Counted from the stretch's first letter, positions 15,597 through 21,993 are shown. The stretch: 29,939 nt of DNA from a virus (IMGVR_UViG_3300031974_000601:1-29939), one strand, 5' to 3'. Numbers and translations are program-made. Notes: a model not told the origin generated them from the sequence alone.

Positions 15597-16396
15597 ATTC
15601 CTTTAAATGCTTTTAACGGATAAAAAATCAAGCTATTACGGTAGCCACCTTCGGCAGTTGGAATGATTGGTGTTACTCCGTGTACATTTCTCCAAGCAGG
15701 GTAAACTAACATTGAGTTGTCGGCTTGTTCAAAAGTTGCGCCATAATCTGGAACATTTAACGCACCGCCCTTACTATTGTTTCTTTTGGTTATAATTACA
15801 TTAACTGCACCTTGTATATTTCCAGTATCCCTGTGAAATGGTGCGGGTATGTTGAAATTAGATATACTGCTTGTAAACATATTTCCGAAACGCCATTGTT
15901 TAGGAACATCTTCAAATAATTTTATTTGTTGATTATATATGTTTGGCGTTAATTCTTTTATTATTTTTTCACTTTCAATTGCTGAGGCTAACATCGCTTT
16001 AATAAATATTTGCGCACTTTTTTCTTTATGTACACTACTCATCGTGGGATATGGTCTGCGCATCATTGGTCTTGGGGCAACACTACCTAAAATTGTAGAA
16101 TATTGCTCTACTAAATTTTCTGTTCCTCTGCGACCATACTTTTCATAACCATCCATAATCGCACTTGCTCTTGTCATTAATGACTTTGGCACATTATTGC
16201 TTCTAAACTCTTTGTTAGCAATTGAAATTAATTTAGACAGTTTAGGGTTATAATCTGATATATTAGAAATATAAAATCCAATTATCTCACCATCTGATTC
16301 AAGCAAACAATCTTCCGTAACATTAGGTTCGTAATACGGGCAATCAGTTCCTATTTTGGTTTCGTGTTGTTTTTCTTTTAATTGTATTGTTTTCAT
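15593..16396 (-). CDS. TET/JBP-type 2-oxoglutarate/Fe(II) dioxygenase
   Basis: This 267-aa protein carries the double-stranded beta-helix signature in its C-terminal half. HRD gives iron ligands His188 and Asp190, followed by N-x-G-x-x-N, then SKGGALNVPDYG (about 208-219), VHGVTP with the third iron ligand His239, and GYRNS with Arg253 for 2-oxoglutarate. The order HRDxGN, GG.L..P.YG, VHG.TP, RYS-like is that of phage TET/JBP oxygenases, which oxidise methyl groups of pyrimidines in DNA. The N-terminal 110 residues are less defined. The gene follows a glycosyltransferase with a four-base overlap, so 5-hydroxymethylpyrimidine formation followed by glycosylation is the inferred pathway. The substrate (5mC or T) is not known. 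Confidence 0.85.
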   Translation of the reverse strand: MKTIQLKEKQHETKIGTDCPYYEPNVTEDCLLESDGEIIGFYISNISDYNPKLSKLISIANKEFRSNNVPKSLMTRASAIMDGYEKYGRRGTENLVEQYSTILGSVAPRPMMRRPYPTMSSVHKEKSAQIFIKAMLASAIESEKIIKELTPNIYNQQIKLFEDVPKQWRFGNMFTSSISNFNIPAPFHRDTGNIQGAVNVIITKRNNSKGGALNVPDYGATFEQADNSMLVYPAWRNVHGVTPIIPTAEGGYRNSLIFYPLKAFKGI

Positions 16397-17118
16397 CTTA
16401 CTTCTTTATTTAAAGACTTTGCATACCCCTTTATATCTATTTTTGCATCTATTCTGTTTTTCTTATTAACAAGTTTAGCAAACGGATGCCAAGATTTAAC
16501 TATGTTCTTTGCCCAATCTATGTCTTTTTTACTTTGGTATAAATCAAATAAACCGCCTTCATTGCTTCCTACATTTGGGCAGCTAAACCAATAATGATTA
16601 AATCTTAAAACACCATATCCGTTCTTAATTGTTTGTAATTGAAAGTCTCTATCTTCTTTTGTGTTTGGATTGTATTGCCAATTTATTTTTTTTACATTCA
16701 TTAAAACACAAACCTCCGCAAACTTGCTATTTATAGAATATGCTTTCTTTTCGTGCCAAGCGTGTTGTGTGTAATTGATTCCTATAAGTTCAAAAGGTAA
16801 TTTTTTTGCCCTTTCTAATATTTCAAACCATATATTGGCGGTTTTTTTTATTGTCTTACCATTATAAATACCAAAAGAAACTACATCATCATCACAAAAT
16901 ATTACCCATTCAAAATTGTTTTCTTTAGCGTAATTCAACATAAAATTACGGACATAAGTAACACCTTGATTATTTCGTTGAATATTTATTTTATTTGGGA
17001 CATTATATAAATCATACTCTTGTGGTTCTACAAAATGGTAAACTGGTATGTTAGCTTCTTCAAATAATTTATAGGTTTTTGTTTTTAGCCTACCTTTTGT
17101 TGGAATAAAACAAATCAT
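16393..17118 (-). CDS. Glycosyltransferase, TET-associated type
   Basis: This 241-aa GT-A-like protein starts with FIPTKGR (4-10), has R57-N58 before the donor-binding WVIFCDDDVV segment (Asp76-78, the DxD-type motif), and a candidate catalytic EDRDFQ at 155-160, then NEGGL near 186-190. This architecture matches the phage glycosyltransferases linked to TET/JBP enzymes, which share a domain with animal GREB1 proteins. It would attach a sugar to hydroxymethylated bases. It overlaps the ParB-like and dioxygenase genes by four bases on each side, a tight three-gene unit. The family name is from recall; the sugar and base are not predictable. Confidence 0.78.
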   Translation of the reverse strand: MICFIPTKGRLKTKTYKLFEEANIPVYHFVEPQEYDLYNVPNKINIQRNNQGVTYVRNFMLNYAKENNFEWVIFCDDDVVSFGIYNGKTIKKTANIWFEILERAKKLPFELIGINYTQHAWHEKKAYSINSKFAEVCVLMNVKKINWQYNPNTKEDRDFQLQTIKNGYGVLRFNHYWFSCPNVGSNEGGLFDLYQSKKDIDWAKNIVKSWHPFAKLVNKKNRIDAKIDIKGYAKSLNKEVR

Positions 17119-17693
17119 AGTTCACTTGACTTTTCTTTAAGGTACATTAAAATAATACCTCCAATGTAGGCTCCCGCACTTCTAAATTTTGATACCAGTT
17201 CTTTTGCTTCTTCGTAATCCTCAGATTCAAATTCAATTTGTATGGCAGTTTTGACATTCTTTTGCATATCGCCGACCATATTATCTAAATCTAAATCATC
17301 TAAAGCAGAATAATCAACTTCTTCTTCGGGTTGCCAAACATCCAAACCCCATTCGCCTAATTGAGTGTTATCCCATTCATTCGCTAAGAGATCCCAATCC
17401 CATTCACCAAAGCCCACATTATCCTTAATAATAAATTCTCTTTGTTGTGATTCGGTTAGGTCTTTGGCTTGTATTATGTGTACTTCCTTTAATCCAGCTT
17501 CTTGACAAGCCTTTAAGCGCATATTACCCCCAAGCACTATATTATCTTCGTTTACCACGATTGGGCGCAGTTCTAACATCTGTGGAAAGTCCTTGATGCT
17601 TTGTACTAGTTTTTTAAACTTATAATCCTTAATTATTCTTGGATTATCTTGGTTAGGCTTAACCTTACTTATTGATACTAATTGTGTTTGCAT
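17115..17693 (-). CDS. ParB/Srx-fold protein
   Basis: In this 192-aa protein residues 1-95 form a ParB N-terminal domain: SKVKPNQDNPR (9-19), VVNEDNIVLGGNMRLKAC (46-63, with GGNMR as the nucleotide-binding box), then REFIIKDN. The C-terminal part (residues about 145-190) contains IQIEFESEDYEEAKELVSKF and a GAYIGGIILMYL segment that recurs in Bacteroidota phage ParB proteins. There is no DNA-binding HTH or methyltransferase domain. ParB-fold proteins occur in many base-modification operons, where a nuclease, NTPase or kinase role has been proposed. A repeated upstream motif sits four bases before the ATG. Confidence 0.82.
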   Translation of the reverse strand: MQTQLVSISKVKPNQDNPRIIKDYKFKKLVQSIKDFPQMLELRPIVVNEDNIVLGGNMRLKACQEAGLKEVHIIQAKDLTESQQREFIIKDNVGFGEWDWDLLANEWDNTQLGEWGLDVWQPEEEVDYSALDDLDLDNMVGDMQKNVKTAIQIEFESEDYEEAKELVSKFRSAGAYIGGIILMYLKEKSSEL

Positions 17694-17697
17694 ATTT

Positions 17698-17720
17698 ATA
17701 AAACGATTTATTTATTGTTT
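17698..17720 (-). promoter_or_regulatory. Start-proximal repeated motif, copy 5
   Basis: Minus-strand AACAATAAATAAATCG then TTTTAT ends four bases before the ATG at 17693, at the head of the ParB-glycosyltransferase-dioxygenase-terminase run. This is the farthest upstream copy I found and probably marks the start of the late region. Confidence 0.55.
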
Positions 17721-17819
17721 TTATGATGTAATTATAGCGACAAAAAGTACTATAATACCTATAATCATACCATAAAATACTGCTTTTGCCGAATATTCGT
17801 ATTGTTTATTTGTTCTCAT
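17721..17819 (-). CDS. Single-pass membrane mini-protein, 32 aa
   Basis: This hand-found frame opens MRTNKQYEYSAKAVFYGMII and ends in a hydrophobic segment (residues 14-31) with almost no C-terminal tail. It is a tail-anchored type membrane peptide. It overlaps the end of the DnaA-like gene by 14 bases. The function is unknown; superinfection exclusion or lysis timing are possible but unsupported. Confidence 0.55.
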   Translation of the reverse strand: MRTNKQYEYSAKAVFYGMIIGIIVLFVAIITS

Positions 17820-18321
17820 AATTTAATTTTAAGTATGGTTTAAGTCTTGTTGCTATAAATTCTTCCAACAAGTCATCTGACATTATATCGAAATCTTTAT
17901 ACCTGTCGGTAGGTCTTTGTGTTTTAAGTTCTTCTATTTGTTTGTTTTTATCTATTAGTGCGTTTGATAGATTAATTATTCTTTCCTCCAAACTTTCTAA
18001 ATAAGATATTTCCTTTATGTTTTGTGTGGCTACTATGTCTTTGTTTATAATAACAGATGCTCTTTTATAAAGATTGATGTATTGATTATCGTTCTTTAAA
18101 TGATTGTCTATCATCTTAAACATATGAATTATAGTAGCGTGATTCCTGTTAATTGGCTTGGCTATTTTATGTAAAGATAAATAAGGGAATATGTCTTTAC
18201 ATAGTTTAGCATATACTGCCCTAGCGGTTACGTTTTCTCTTTTTCTGTTCTTTGTGGTAATCTTTGCATTGTGTAGTCTTTCAATTACTCCAATGATTTG
18301 TTCTTGTATTTCTTTTTCCAT
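17806..18321 (-). CDS. DnaA domain IV-like DNA-binding protein
   Basis: In this 171-aa protein residues about 28-75 match the DnaA C-terminal helix-turn-helix that reads DnaA boxes. RENVTARAVYAKLCKDIFPY is followed by SLHKIAKPINRNHATIIHMF, equivalent to the GRDHSTVIHA signature. There is no AAA+ ATPase. Residues about 105-140 form a coiled-coil and the C-terminus is helical. It may bind the phage origin, recruit the host replication machinery or act as a regulator. It starts immediately after the stop of the 37-aa gene. Confidence 0.78.
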   Translation of the reverse strand: MEKEIQEQIIGVIERLHNAKITTKNRKRENVTARAVYAKLCKDIFPYLSLHKIAKPINRNHATIIHMFKMIDNHLKNDNQYINLYKRASVIINKDIVATQNIKEISYLESLEERIINLSNALIDKNKQIEELKTQRPTDRYKDFDIMSDDLLEEFIATRLKPYLKLNYENK

Positions 18322-18435
18322 TTAATGTTGTGTTATCATTGTGATAGGATTTATTGGTCTGCGCCAAAATACCCTAAAATTATTTTCCGTTACTTCTACT
18401 TCTTGACCTTGATAGTTTTTCTGAATCGTTGCCAT
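18322..18435 (-). CDS. Hypothetical mini-protein, 37 aa
   Basis: The frame MATIQKNYQGQEVEVTENNF, continuing RVFWRRPINPITMITQH, fits exactly between its neighbours: its TAA is directly followed by the ATG of the DnaA-like gene. An alternative overlapping frame (18380-18472, 30 aa, MDEEWEFWEHNYNG...) has an ATG overlapping the stop of the upstream gene but becomes a low-complexity Ser/Arg run. I prefer the 37-aa frame because its composition is protein-like and it is packed against the next gene. Both may be translated. Confidence 0.5.
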   Translation of the reverse strand: MATIQKNYQGQEVEVTENNFRVFWRRPINPITMITQH

Positions 18436-18464
18436 TATAGTTGTGTTCCCAAAATTCCCATTCT

Positions 18465-18695
18465 TCATCCATTCAATTGTTTTTGTGCTTTATGTAAATA
18501 TAATGCCATATCCATTGCTTCTTCTTTAGCGTGTTGTAACCACTTGTAAAGGCTTAAATTATTACCTTCTAAAGTTGTTCCGTATTTAGCTATTCCCTTG
18601 AGTGATCTAAACCTATATTCTTGTATAAGGCTTTCTACTATTGCATCTGAATATGTTTCTTCTTCTAATTCAGCTAATTTCTTGCGTGTGTCCAT
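18465..18695 (-). CDS. MazG-like / all-alpha phage protein, 76 aa
   Basis: Residues about 27-72 (RFRSLKGIAKYGTTLEGNNL, then SLYKWLQHAKEEAMDMALYL) have the KYGTT...W..H..EE..D...YL pattern of short all-alpha phage proteins related to MazG-type nucleotide pyrophosphohydrolases, with the EE..D acidic helix. A housecleaning or nucleotide-pool role is suggested but a complete metal site is not evident in 76 residues. Its ATG overlaps the stop of the nuclease gene by one base. Confidence 0.6.
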   Translation of the reverse strand: MDTRKKLAELEEETYSDAIVESLIQEYRFRSLKGIAKYGTTLEGNNLSLYKWLQHAKEEAMDMALYLHKAQKQLNG

Positions 18696-19159
18696 TATAA
18701 TAAATCAAGTTCTAAATGTTTTATGTCTATATATCTTACTTTAACTAATATATCTTTTTTGCCCCATTTTTTTCGGGTGTAAAATTTAAAATAATCAGAT
18801 TTATATGTTGTTTCTTCGTATGTATTATTTTCTACAAATTTTAGCAAGTCTTCGCGATAGTAAATAGAAAAACAATCTAATTCGTGAATATGCATTGCAA
18901 TATATAATGCTTCGCCTCTTAACCAACCCTTGTTCCCATTTACATTAGTATGCTCAAGCCATATGGTTTCAAGATGCCTATTTCCTTTTACATCTACACC
19001 GTAACCATTGACATAACAATCTATATGTTTATACCAATCATCTCGTAAAGTACCTTTCTTGTATTTTAATCCCTTTGCTTTTATTTTTTCTTTAAATAAA
19101 TTTTCAAAGAAATCTCCATCTTTTTTACATCTATCTAATCTTTCTTTGCGAACATTCAT
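18695..19159 (-). CDS. PD-(D/E)XK nuclease candidate, 154 aa
   Basis: The arrangement Glu19 in a first helix (FFENLF), Asp47 (KHIDCYV), then Asp56-Val-Lys58 (GVDVKGNRH) followed by a strand fits the catalytic core of small PD-(D/E)XK enzymes such as very short patch repair or Holliday junction type nucleases. The C-terminal part is Lys/Tyr-rich. It overlaps the exonuclease gene by four bases, so a shared role in recombination, repair or host DNA breakdown is inferred. The motif is clear; the substrate is unknown. Confidence 0.62.
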   Translation of the reverse strand: MNVRKERLDRCKKDGDFFENLFKEKIKAKGLKYKKGTLRDDWYKHIDCYVNGYGVDVKGNRHLETIWLEHTNVNGNKGWLRGEALYIAMHIHELDCFSIYYREDLLKFVENNTYEETTYKSDYFKFYTRKKWGKKDILVKVRYIDIKHLELDLL

Positions 19160-19818
19160 CGATAGCCTAATTTAAGCAAATGATAACATTCTATAAAACG
19201 TTCTCGCCCCTTTGAGCGATAGATTTTTTTAAATAGACCCAAAACCTTCTTTTTGTAGCCAAAGTCCGTAGAAACGCCCTCAAATAACTTTTTAGCGTAT
19301 GCTTTGCCATAACCCTTGCAATAATTGACATTATCTGCAGTATCACCCACTATCATTTGCTCGTAAAAATTATACAAGGCTTGACGCTTATTTAGTTGTA
19401 TTATTTTTCTTTGATTGTAGTTGTATATAGTGCCTTCAAACTGTTTGTAATCTTTGTCAATAGAAATAATAATACAATTTTCGTGTCCTATCTTTTGTTG
19501 AAATATAGCTACTAAGTCATCGGTTTCCATTCCATTAGCTATCTCAGGTTTGTAATAATGTTCAACATATTTACACAACTGATTAAAATATTTTGGTTTT
19601 TCGCTCGTTCTATTAGCTTTATATTTTTTTGTAATGTATTTCCTAAAATTATTTCTTGAAAGCCCAAAAGGAATAACTTCTTCTACCTCCCATAATTCTT
19701 CTAAATCATTTACTGCTTTTTGATAGTTTTCATCAAATTTAAACATAGCCTCCTCAGCAGATTCTATATTATAGCAACTTGAGTAGAGTAAACTATCTAT
19801 GTCAAATAAAAGAATCAT
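19156..19818 (-). CDS. 5'-3' exonuclease / flap endonuclease
   Basis: This 220-aa protein shows the PIN/FEN metal-binding set: Asp6 and Asp8 (LLFDIDSLLY), KANR at 67-70, Glu98-x-Asp100-Asp101 (METDDLVA), Asp121 and Asp123 (SIDKDYKQF) and Asp159/Asp162 (VGDTADN), followed by the H3TH-like CKGYGKAYAKKLFEG. This matches phage T5/T7-type exonucleases that remove RNA primers and process flaps. It overlaps the 43-aa coiled-coil gene by four bases (ATGA). It is shorter than full-length family members but has all key acidic residues. Confidence 0.88.
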   Translation of the reverse strand: MILLFDIDSLLYSSCYNIESAEEAMFKFDENYQKAVNDLEELWEVEEVIPFGLSRNNFRKYITKKYKANRTSEKPKYFNQLCKYVEHYYKPEIANGMETDDLVAIFQQKIGHENCIIISIDKDYKQFEGTIYNYNQRKIIQLNKRQALYNFYEQMIVGDTADNVNYCKGYGKAYAKKLFEGVSTDFGYKKKVLGLFKKIYRSKGRERFIECYHLLKLGYR

Positions 19819-19946
19819 TTTGTTTCAGGGGTTTTTTCCAAATCATCTAATCTTTTTGTTAATTGTTCTAACCTTAACGCCAAGACATAAAGTGATTTTT
19901 CAACATTAGCTATTCTTTGTTGCTGAGTTATTCTTTGCTTCCTCAT
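19815..19946 (-). CDS. Coiled-coil mini-protein, 43 aa
   Basis: This hand-found frame opens MRKQRITQQQRIANVEKSLY and continues VLALRLEQLTKRLDDLEKTP with heptad-like hydrophobics from residue 12 to 38. It starts 41 bases inside the end of the preceding gene and ends in ATGA overlap with the exonuclease gene. It is a likely short helical oligomerisation peptide. The function is unknown. Confidence 0.65.
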   Translation of the reverse strand: MRKQRITQQQRIANVEKSLYVLALRLEQLTKRLDDLEKTPETK

Positions 19947-20160
19947 ATTTTTGTATTTGATTTTTCATTGCTTCAATAAATCTTTCTTCATCTGACTGCC
20001 TTGCTTTAATCGCAAAATGCATTAAGCCATCTAAATCGTGAAATAAAGAATCAGCATTCCACACAATATGATGCGCGTCATTTAGAATATGCACTTCACC
20101 ATATTCTTGCCATAATGTATGTGTTTCGTGAATATAAATTTCTGTTACTTTGTTTCCCAT
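19906..20160 (-). CDS. Hypothetical protein, 84 aa
   Basis: The protein opens MGNKVTEIYIHETHTLWQEY and has a His/Trp-rich N-terminal half (HILNDAHHIVWNADSLFHDL) and an acidic helical C-terminus (DEERFIEAMKNQIQKYEEAK). It overlaps the preceding gene by 16 bases. The short beta start followed by helices does not match a domain I can name. The gene is part of the small accessory cluster driven from the promoter near 21.2 kb. Confidence 0.62.
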   Translation of the reverse strand: MGNKVTEIYIHETHTLWQEYGEVHILNDAHHIVWNADSLFHDLDGLMHFAIKARQSDEERFIEAMKNQIQKYEEAKNNSATKNS

Positions 20161-20393
20161 AATTGATTAAGTTCTTGTTTTAATTCTGTGTGTTTTTCTT
20201 GTAGCAAGTCGAAACTATCTTTGTACAGCTGTCTTTCAAGCTCTATCATATTTGTATGTTCTACAATATACTGAAATGACTTAATCAAGTTTTGTAACTC
20301 TACATTGTTTGGTTTCTTTTCATACCATTTTGTCAAAACATCTAAAGCATAATTTGATGAATTTAAAAATATGTATGAATGTAGGTTATGCAT
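20145..20393 (-). CDS. Hypothetical helical protein, 82 aa
   Basis: The protein opens MHNLHSYIFLNSSNYALDVL, and the remainder is helical and charged (YEKKPNNVELQNLIKSFQYI, then LYKDSFDLLQEKHTELKQEL), with coiled-coil character in the last 40 residues. It overlaps both neighbours (8 and 16 bases), consistent with coupled translation. I do not recognise it. Confidence 0.6.
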   Translation of the reverse strand: MHNLHSYIFLNSSNYALDVLTKWYEKKPNNVELQNLIKSFQYIVEHTNMIELERQLYKDSFDLLQEKHTELKQELNQLWETK

Positions 20394-20610
20394 ATTTTTT
20401 AATTACATCTTGTTCAACGGCATCAAATACATCGTCTGTTAAATATTCTATCAAATTGAAGTGGTTATCAACCCCTATAAAATTAATCTGAACGTCAAAC
20501 GGAACGGGGGCATTAAAATAATCACCCCTATCTTGCGGTCTGTATGTAGCTTTATAGTAAAAGTCCACGTCACCGTTGTAGGTAAAAAAATCTTCTATTG
20601 CTTTCCACAT
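20386..20610 (-). CDS. Hypothetical protein, 74 aa
   Basis: This acidic, aromatic protein opens MWKAIEDFFTYNGDVDFYYK and has a central YRPQDRGDYFNAPVPFDVQI and an acidic C-terminal helix. It lies two bases after the WTNYETW protein gene. Such small acidic proteins in an early cluster often inhibit host functions, but nothing in the sequence shows that here. Confidence 0.6.
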   Translation of the reverse strand: MWKAIEDFFTYNGDVDFYYKATYRPQDRGDYFNAPVPFDVQINFIGVDNHFNLIEYLTDDVFDAVEQDVIKKYA

Positions 20611-20612
20611 AA

Positions 20613-20822
20613 TTAATCTTCTTTTAGTTTGTTAGAAATTTCTCTGTAATCCACTTGTCGAACAAACGCTCTTGCGTAGTCTAAAGCTAGATGTGGAGAT
20701 TGTTCTAAAATTTCTTCAACATAATCTTTACATTTTTCTGCATCCCAATCTTCTTGCATTCCGTCAAAAATTTCTAAGTTGATTCGCCAAGTTTCGTAGT
20801 TAGTCCATCCGTTAAATGACAT
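20613..20822 (-). CDS. WTNYETW-motif phage protein (DUF7249-like)
   Basis: This 69-aa protein has the N-terminal signature NGWTNYETWRINLEI (4-18). It is typical of a widespread family of small phage and plasmid proteins of unknown function, sometimes found with antirestriction genes. The rest is helical and acidic (EDWDAEKCKDYVEEILEQ). The family recognition is by motif; no activity is known to me. Confidence 0.72.
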   Translation of the reverse strand: MSFNGWTNYETWRINLEIFDGMQEDWDAEKCKDYVEEILEQSPHLALDYARAFVRQVDYREISNKLKED

Positions 20823-20827
20823 AATAA

Positions 20828-20938
20828 TTAATTTAAAAGGTTAGATAAAATAGTTCCTAATTGATAACCTATATAAGCAAAGGCAAAGTATAGGAACGCT
20901 GATTGTAGTTTTTTGAATAGTTTTCCAAGTGTTTTCAT
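20828..20938 (-). CDS. Membrane mini-protein, 36 aa
   Basis: This hand-found frame opens MKTLGKLFKKLQSAFLYFAF and continues AYIGYQLGTILSNLLN. A basic amphipathic start is followed by a hydrophobic stretch at about residues 14-33. It fills the gap between the 75-aa and 69-aa genes. It could be a membrane peptide affecting the host envelope; no family is recognised. Confidence 0.6.
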   Translation of the reverse strand: MKTLGKLFKKLQSAFLYFAFAYIGYQLGTILSNLLN

Positions 20939-20940
20939 AA

Positions 20941-21168
20941 TTAACGCAGTTGTTTGCCACACAAAGGATAAAGCCTTGTGTAGTATGATTGACCTTTTTT
21001 AATTTTCTTTTTGTTGTCTAAAATAATATCTTCTGTAGCAACCGCATCAATGCGGCTATAATAGCCTATTTTATCTCTGTCGGCTTCTTTAATTATTTTA
21101 GTTCCGATAAGTTTCGTGTCGATAAGATATTCTACAAAATATCCGATATCTTTAAAAACTGGTTTCAT
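20941..21168 (-). CDS. Hypothetical protein, 75 aa, first gene of promoter unit
   Basis: The protein opens MKPVFKDIGYFVEYLIDTKL and contains an ATEDIILDNKKKIKKGQSYY segment with a small beta-barrel feel (a xxxIxKGxxYYT strand-turn). It is the first gene after the best-matching host-type promoter in the window, 19 bases downstream of the -7 box, so it is probably strongly expressed early in infection. No domain is recognised. Confidence 0.65.
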   Translation of the reverse strand: MKPVFKDIGYFVEYLIDTKLIGTKIIKEADRDKIGYYSRIDAVATEDIILDNKKKIKKGQSYYTRLYPLCGKQLR

Positions 21169-21187
21169 ATTTGATTGGTTTATGTTT

Positions 21188-21221
21188 CAAATATAAAAAA
21201 TAAATTTTAATTACAAACAAA
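21188..21221 (-). promoter_or_regulatory. Bacteroidota-type promoter
   Basis: On the minus strand the -33 element TTTG (within TTTGTTTG) is followed by 18 bases and the -7 element TATATTTG, matching the TTTG-N19-TAnnTTTG consensus of the primary sigma factor of Bacteroidota. It lies 19 bases before the ATG at 21168 in a 66-base gap and should drive the 21.2-17.7 kb genes. Confidence 0.82.
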
Positions 21222-21234
21222 AAAGTTAAAAAAA

Positions 21235-21684
21235 TTAATATTTAAAATCTTCTTCGGTAAGTGTATTATAATCTACAAGAGATGCTAGGCGTTCGGGCAA
21301 CAAGTAAACTTCTTTCTCTTTTCGGTCTTTTGACCACATCGTAGTGGATGGGCATCGAATACTTTTAACGGGTGGTAATTCCATTTGATTTAACCAAAAC
21401 AAATAACTACCCTTATTATCAAAAACATAATAAAGTTTAACCACATCATCGGGTAAGGTCATTAACTTATCGTACTTGTATTTTTCAAGCATCTTTTCTT
21501 TGTAGTACTTTTGGCGTACTTTTATTTCTACCACGCATTTATTTCCGTTAGGACTTAATCCCCTTAAATCATAAAAAGTATTTTCATCGCCTACCCAGTC
21601 CAAATGAAAGTTTAAAAAGCCATTCATCAGTAAGGCAATGGTCTTTTCATATGTTTCTGATTCATCCTTTGTCATAAAGTTCAT
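21235..21684 (-). CDS. PD-(D/E)XK nuclease-like protein, 149 aa
   Basis: Residues 36-58 read as a nuclease core: Asp39 (FYDLRGLSP), 13 residues, then Glu53-Ile-Lys55 (CVVEIKVRQ), followed by a Lys/Tyr-rich helix (YYKEKMLEKYKYDKLM). This matches restriction-like endonuclease folds that use D...ExK. Host DNA breakdown or repair are candidates. It overlaps the end of the preceding gene by 23 bases. Met4 at 21675 is an alternative start. There is no toxin or restriction partner beside it. Confidence 0.58.
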   Translation of the reverse strand: MNFMTKDESETYEKTIALLMNGFLNFHLDWVGDENTFYDLRGLSPNGNKCVVEIKVRQKYYKEKMLEKYKYDKLMTLPDDVVKLYYVFDNKGSYLFWLNQMELPPVKSIRCPSTTMWSKDRKEKEVYLLPERLASLVDYNTLTEEDFKY

Positions 21685-21859
21685 TTATAGCGTTAATTCT
21701 TTGTTGCCAAACTTTACCGCTACACCCACAATTCACAGTTATTCTTTTGTTTAATTCTTCTGCAAATATCTTTACAATTAATTCTCTATCAGCTTTGGTA
21801 AGGTTGTTTGATTCTACTGATCTAAATTCAGTCCAGTAATCATAGTTTTCTTGTTTCAT
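21662..21859 (-). CDS. Small Cys-containing protein, 65 aa
   Basis: The protein opens MKQENYDYWTEFRSVESNNL and has VNCGCSGKVWQQRINAINEL at residues 42-61. The C-G-C-x-G-K-V-W motif recurs in small Bacteroidota phage proteins (recall). Its ATG overlaps the TGA of the 45-aa gene. The two genes, both with CGC motifs, form a coupled pair. The function is unknown. Confidence 0.7.
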   Translation of the reverse strand: MKQENYDYWTEFRSVESNNLTKADRELIVKIFAEELNKRITVNCGCSGKVWQQRINAINELYDKG

Positions 21860-21993
21860 TTTCTAAACACTTTTATATTGTCTAACTTTTCTTTTCTTTC
21901 TTTACAACCGCAGTCATCACCCCATATCTTTTTTACGACCCAAGCAATGCCTGTAAACTTAAATATCTTCTCTAATAGCGTTCCAAGTTTCAT
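21856..21993 (-). CDS. Small CGC-motif protein, 45 aa
   Basis: This hand-found frame opens MKLGTLLEKIFKFTGIAWVV and continues KKIWGDDCGCKERKEKLDNI. An amphipathic N-terminal helix is followed by a D-D-C-G-C-K-x-R cluster, a combination I associate with a conserved flavobacterial phage mini-protein. It overlaps the end of the sigma factor gene by 35 bases and ends in ATGA overlap with the next gene. It might bind metal or peptide; untested. Confidence 0.72.
   Translation of the reverse strand: MKLGTLLEKIFKFTGIAWVVKKIWGDDCGCKERKEKLDNIKVFRK

Noticed and set aside
17115-17693. Chromosome or plasmid partition function for the ParB-like protein
   Set aside because: No ParA gene, parS-like site or ParB helix-turn-helix is present; the neighbours point to DNA modification instead.
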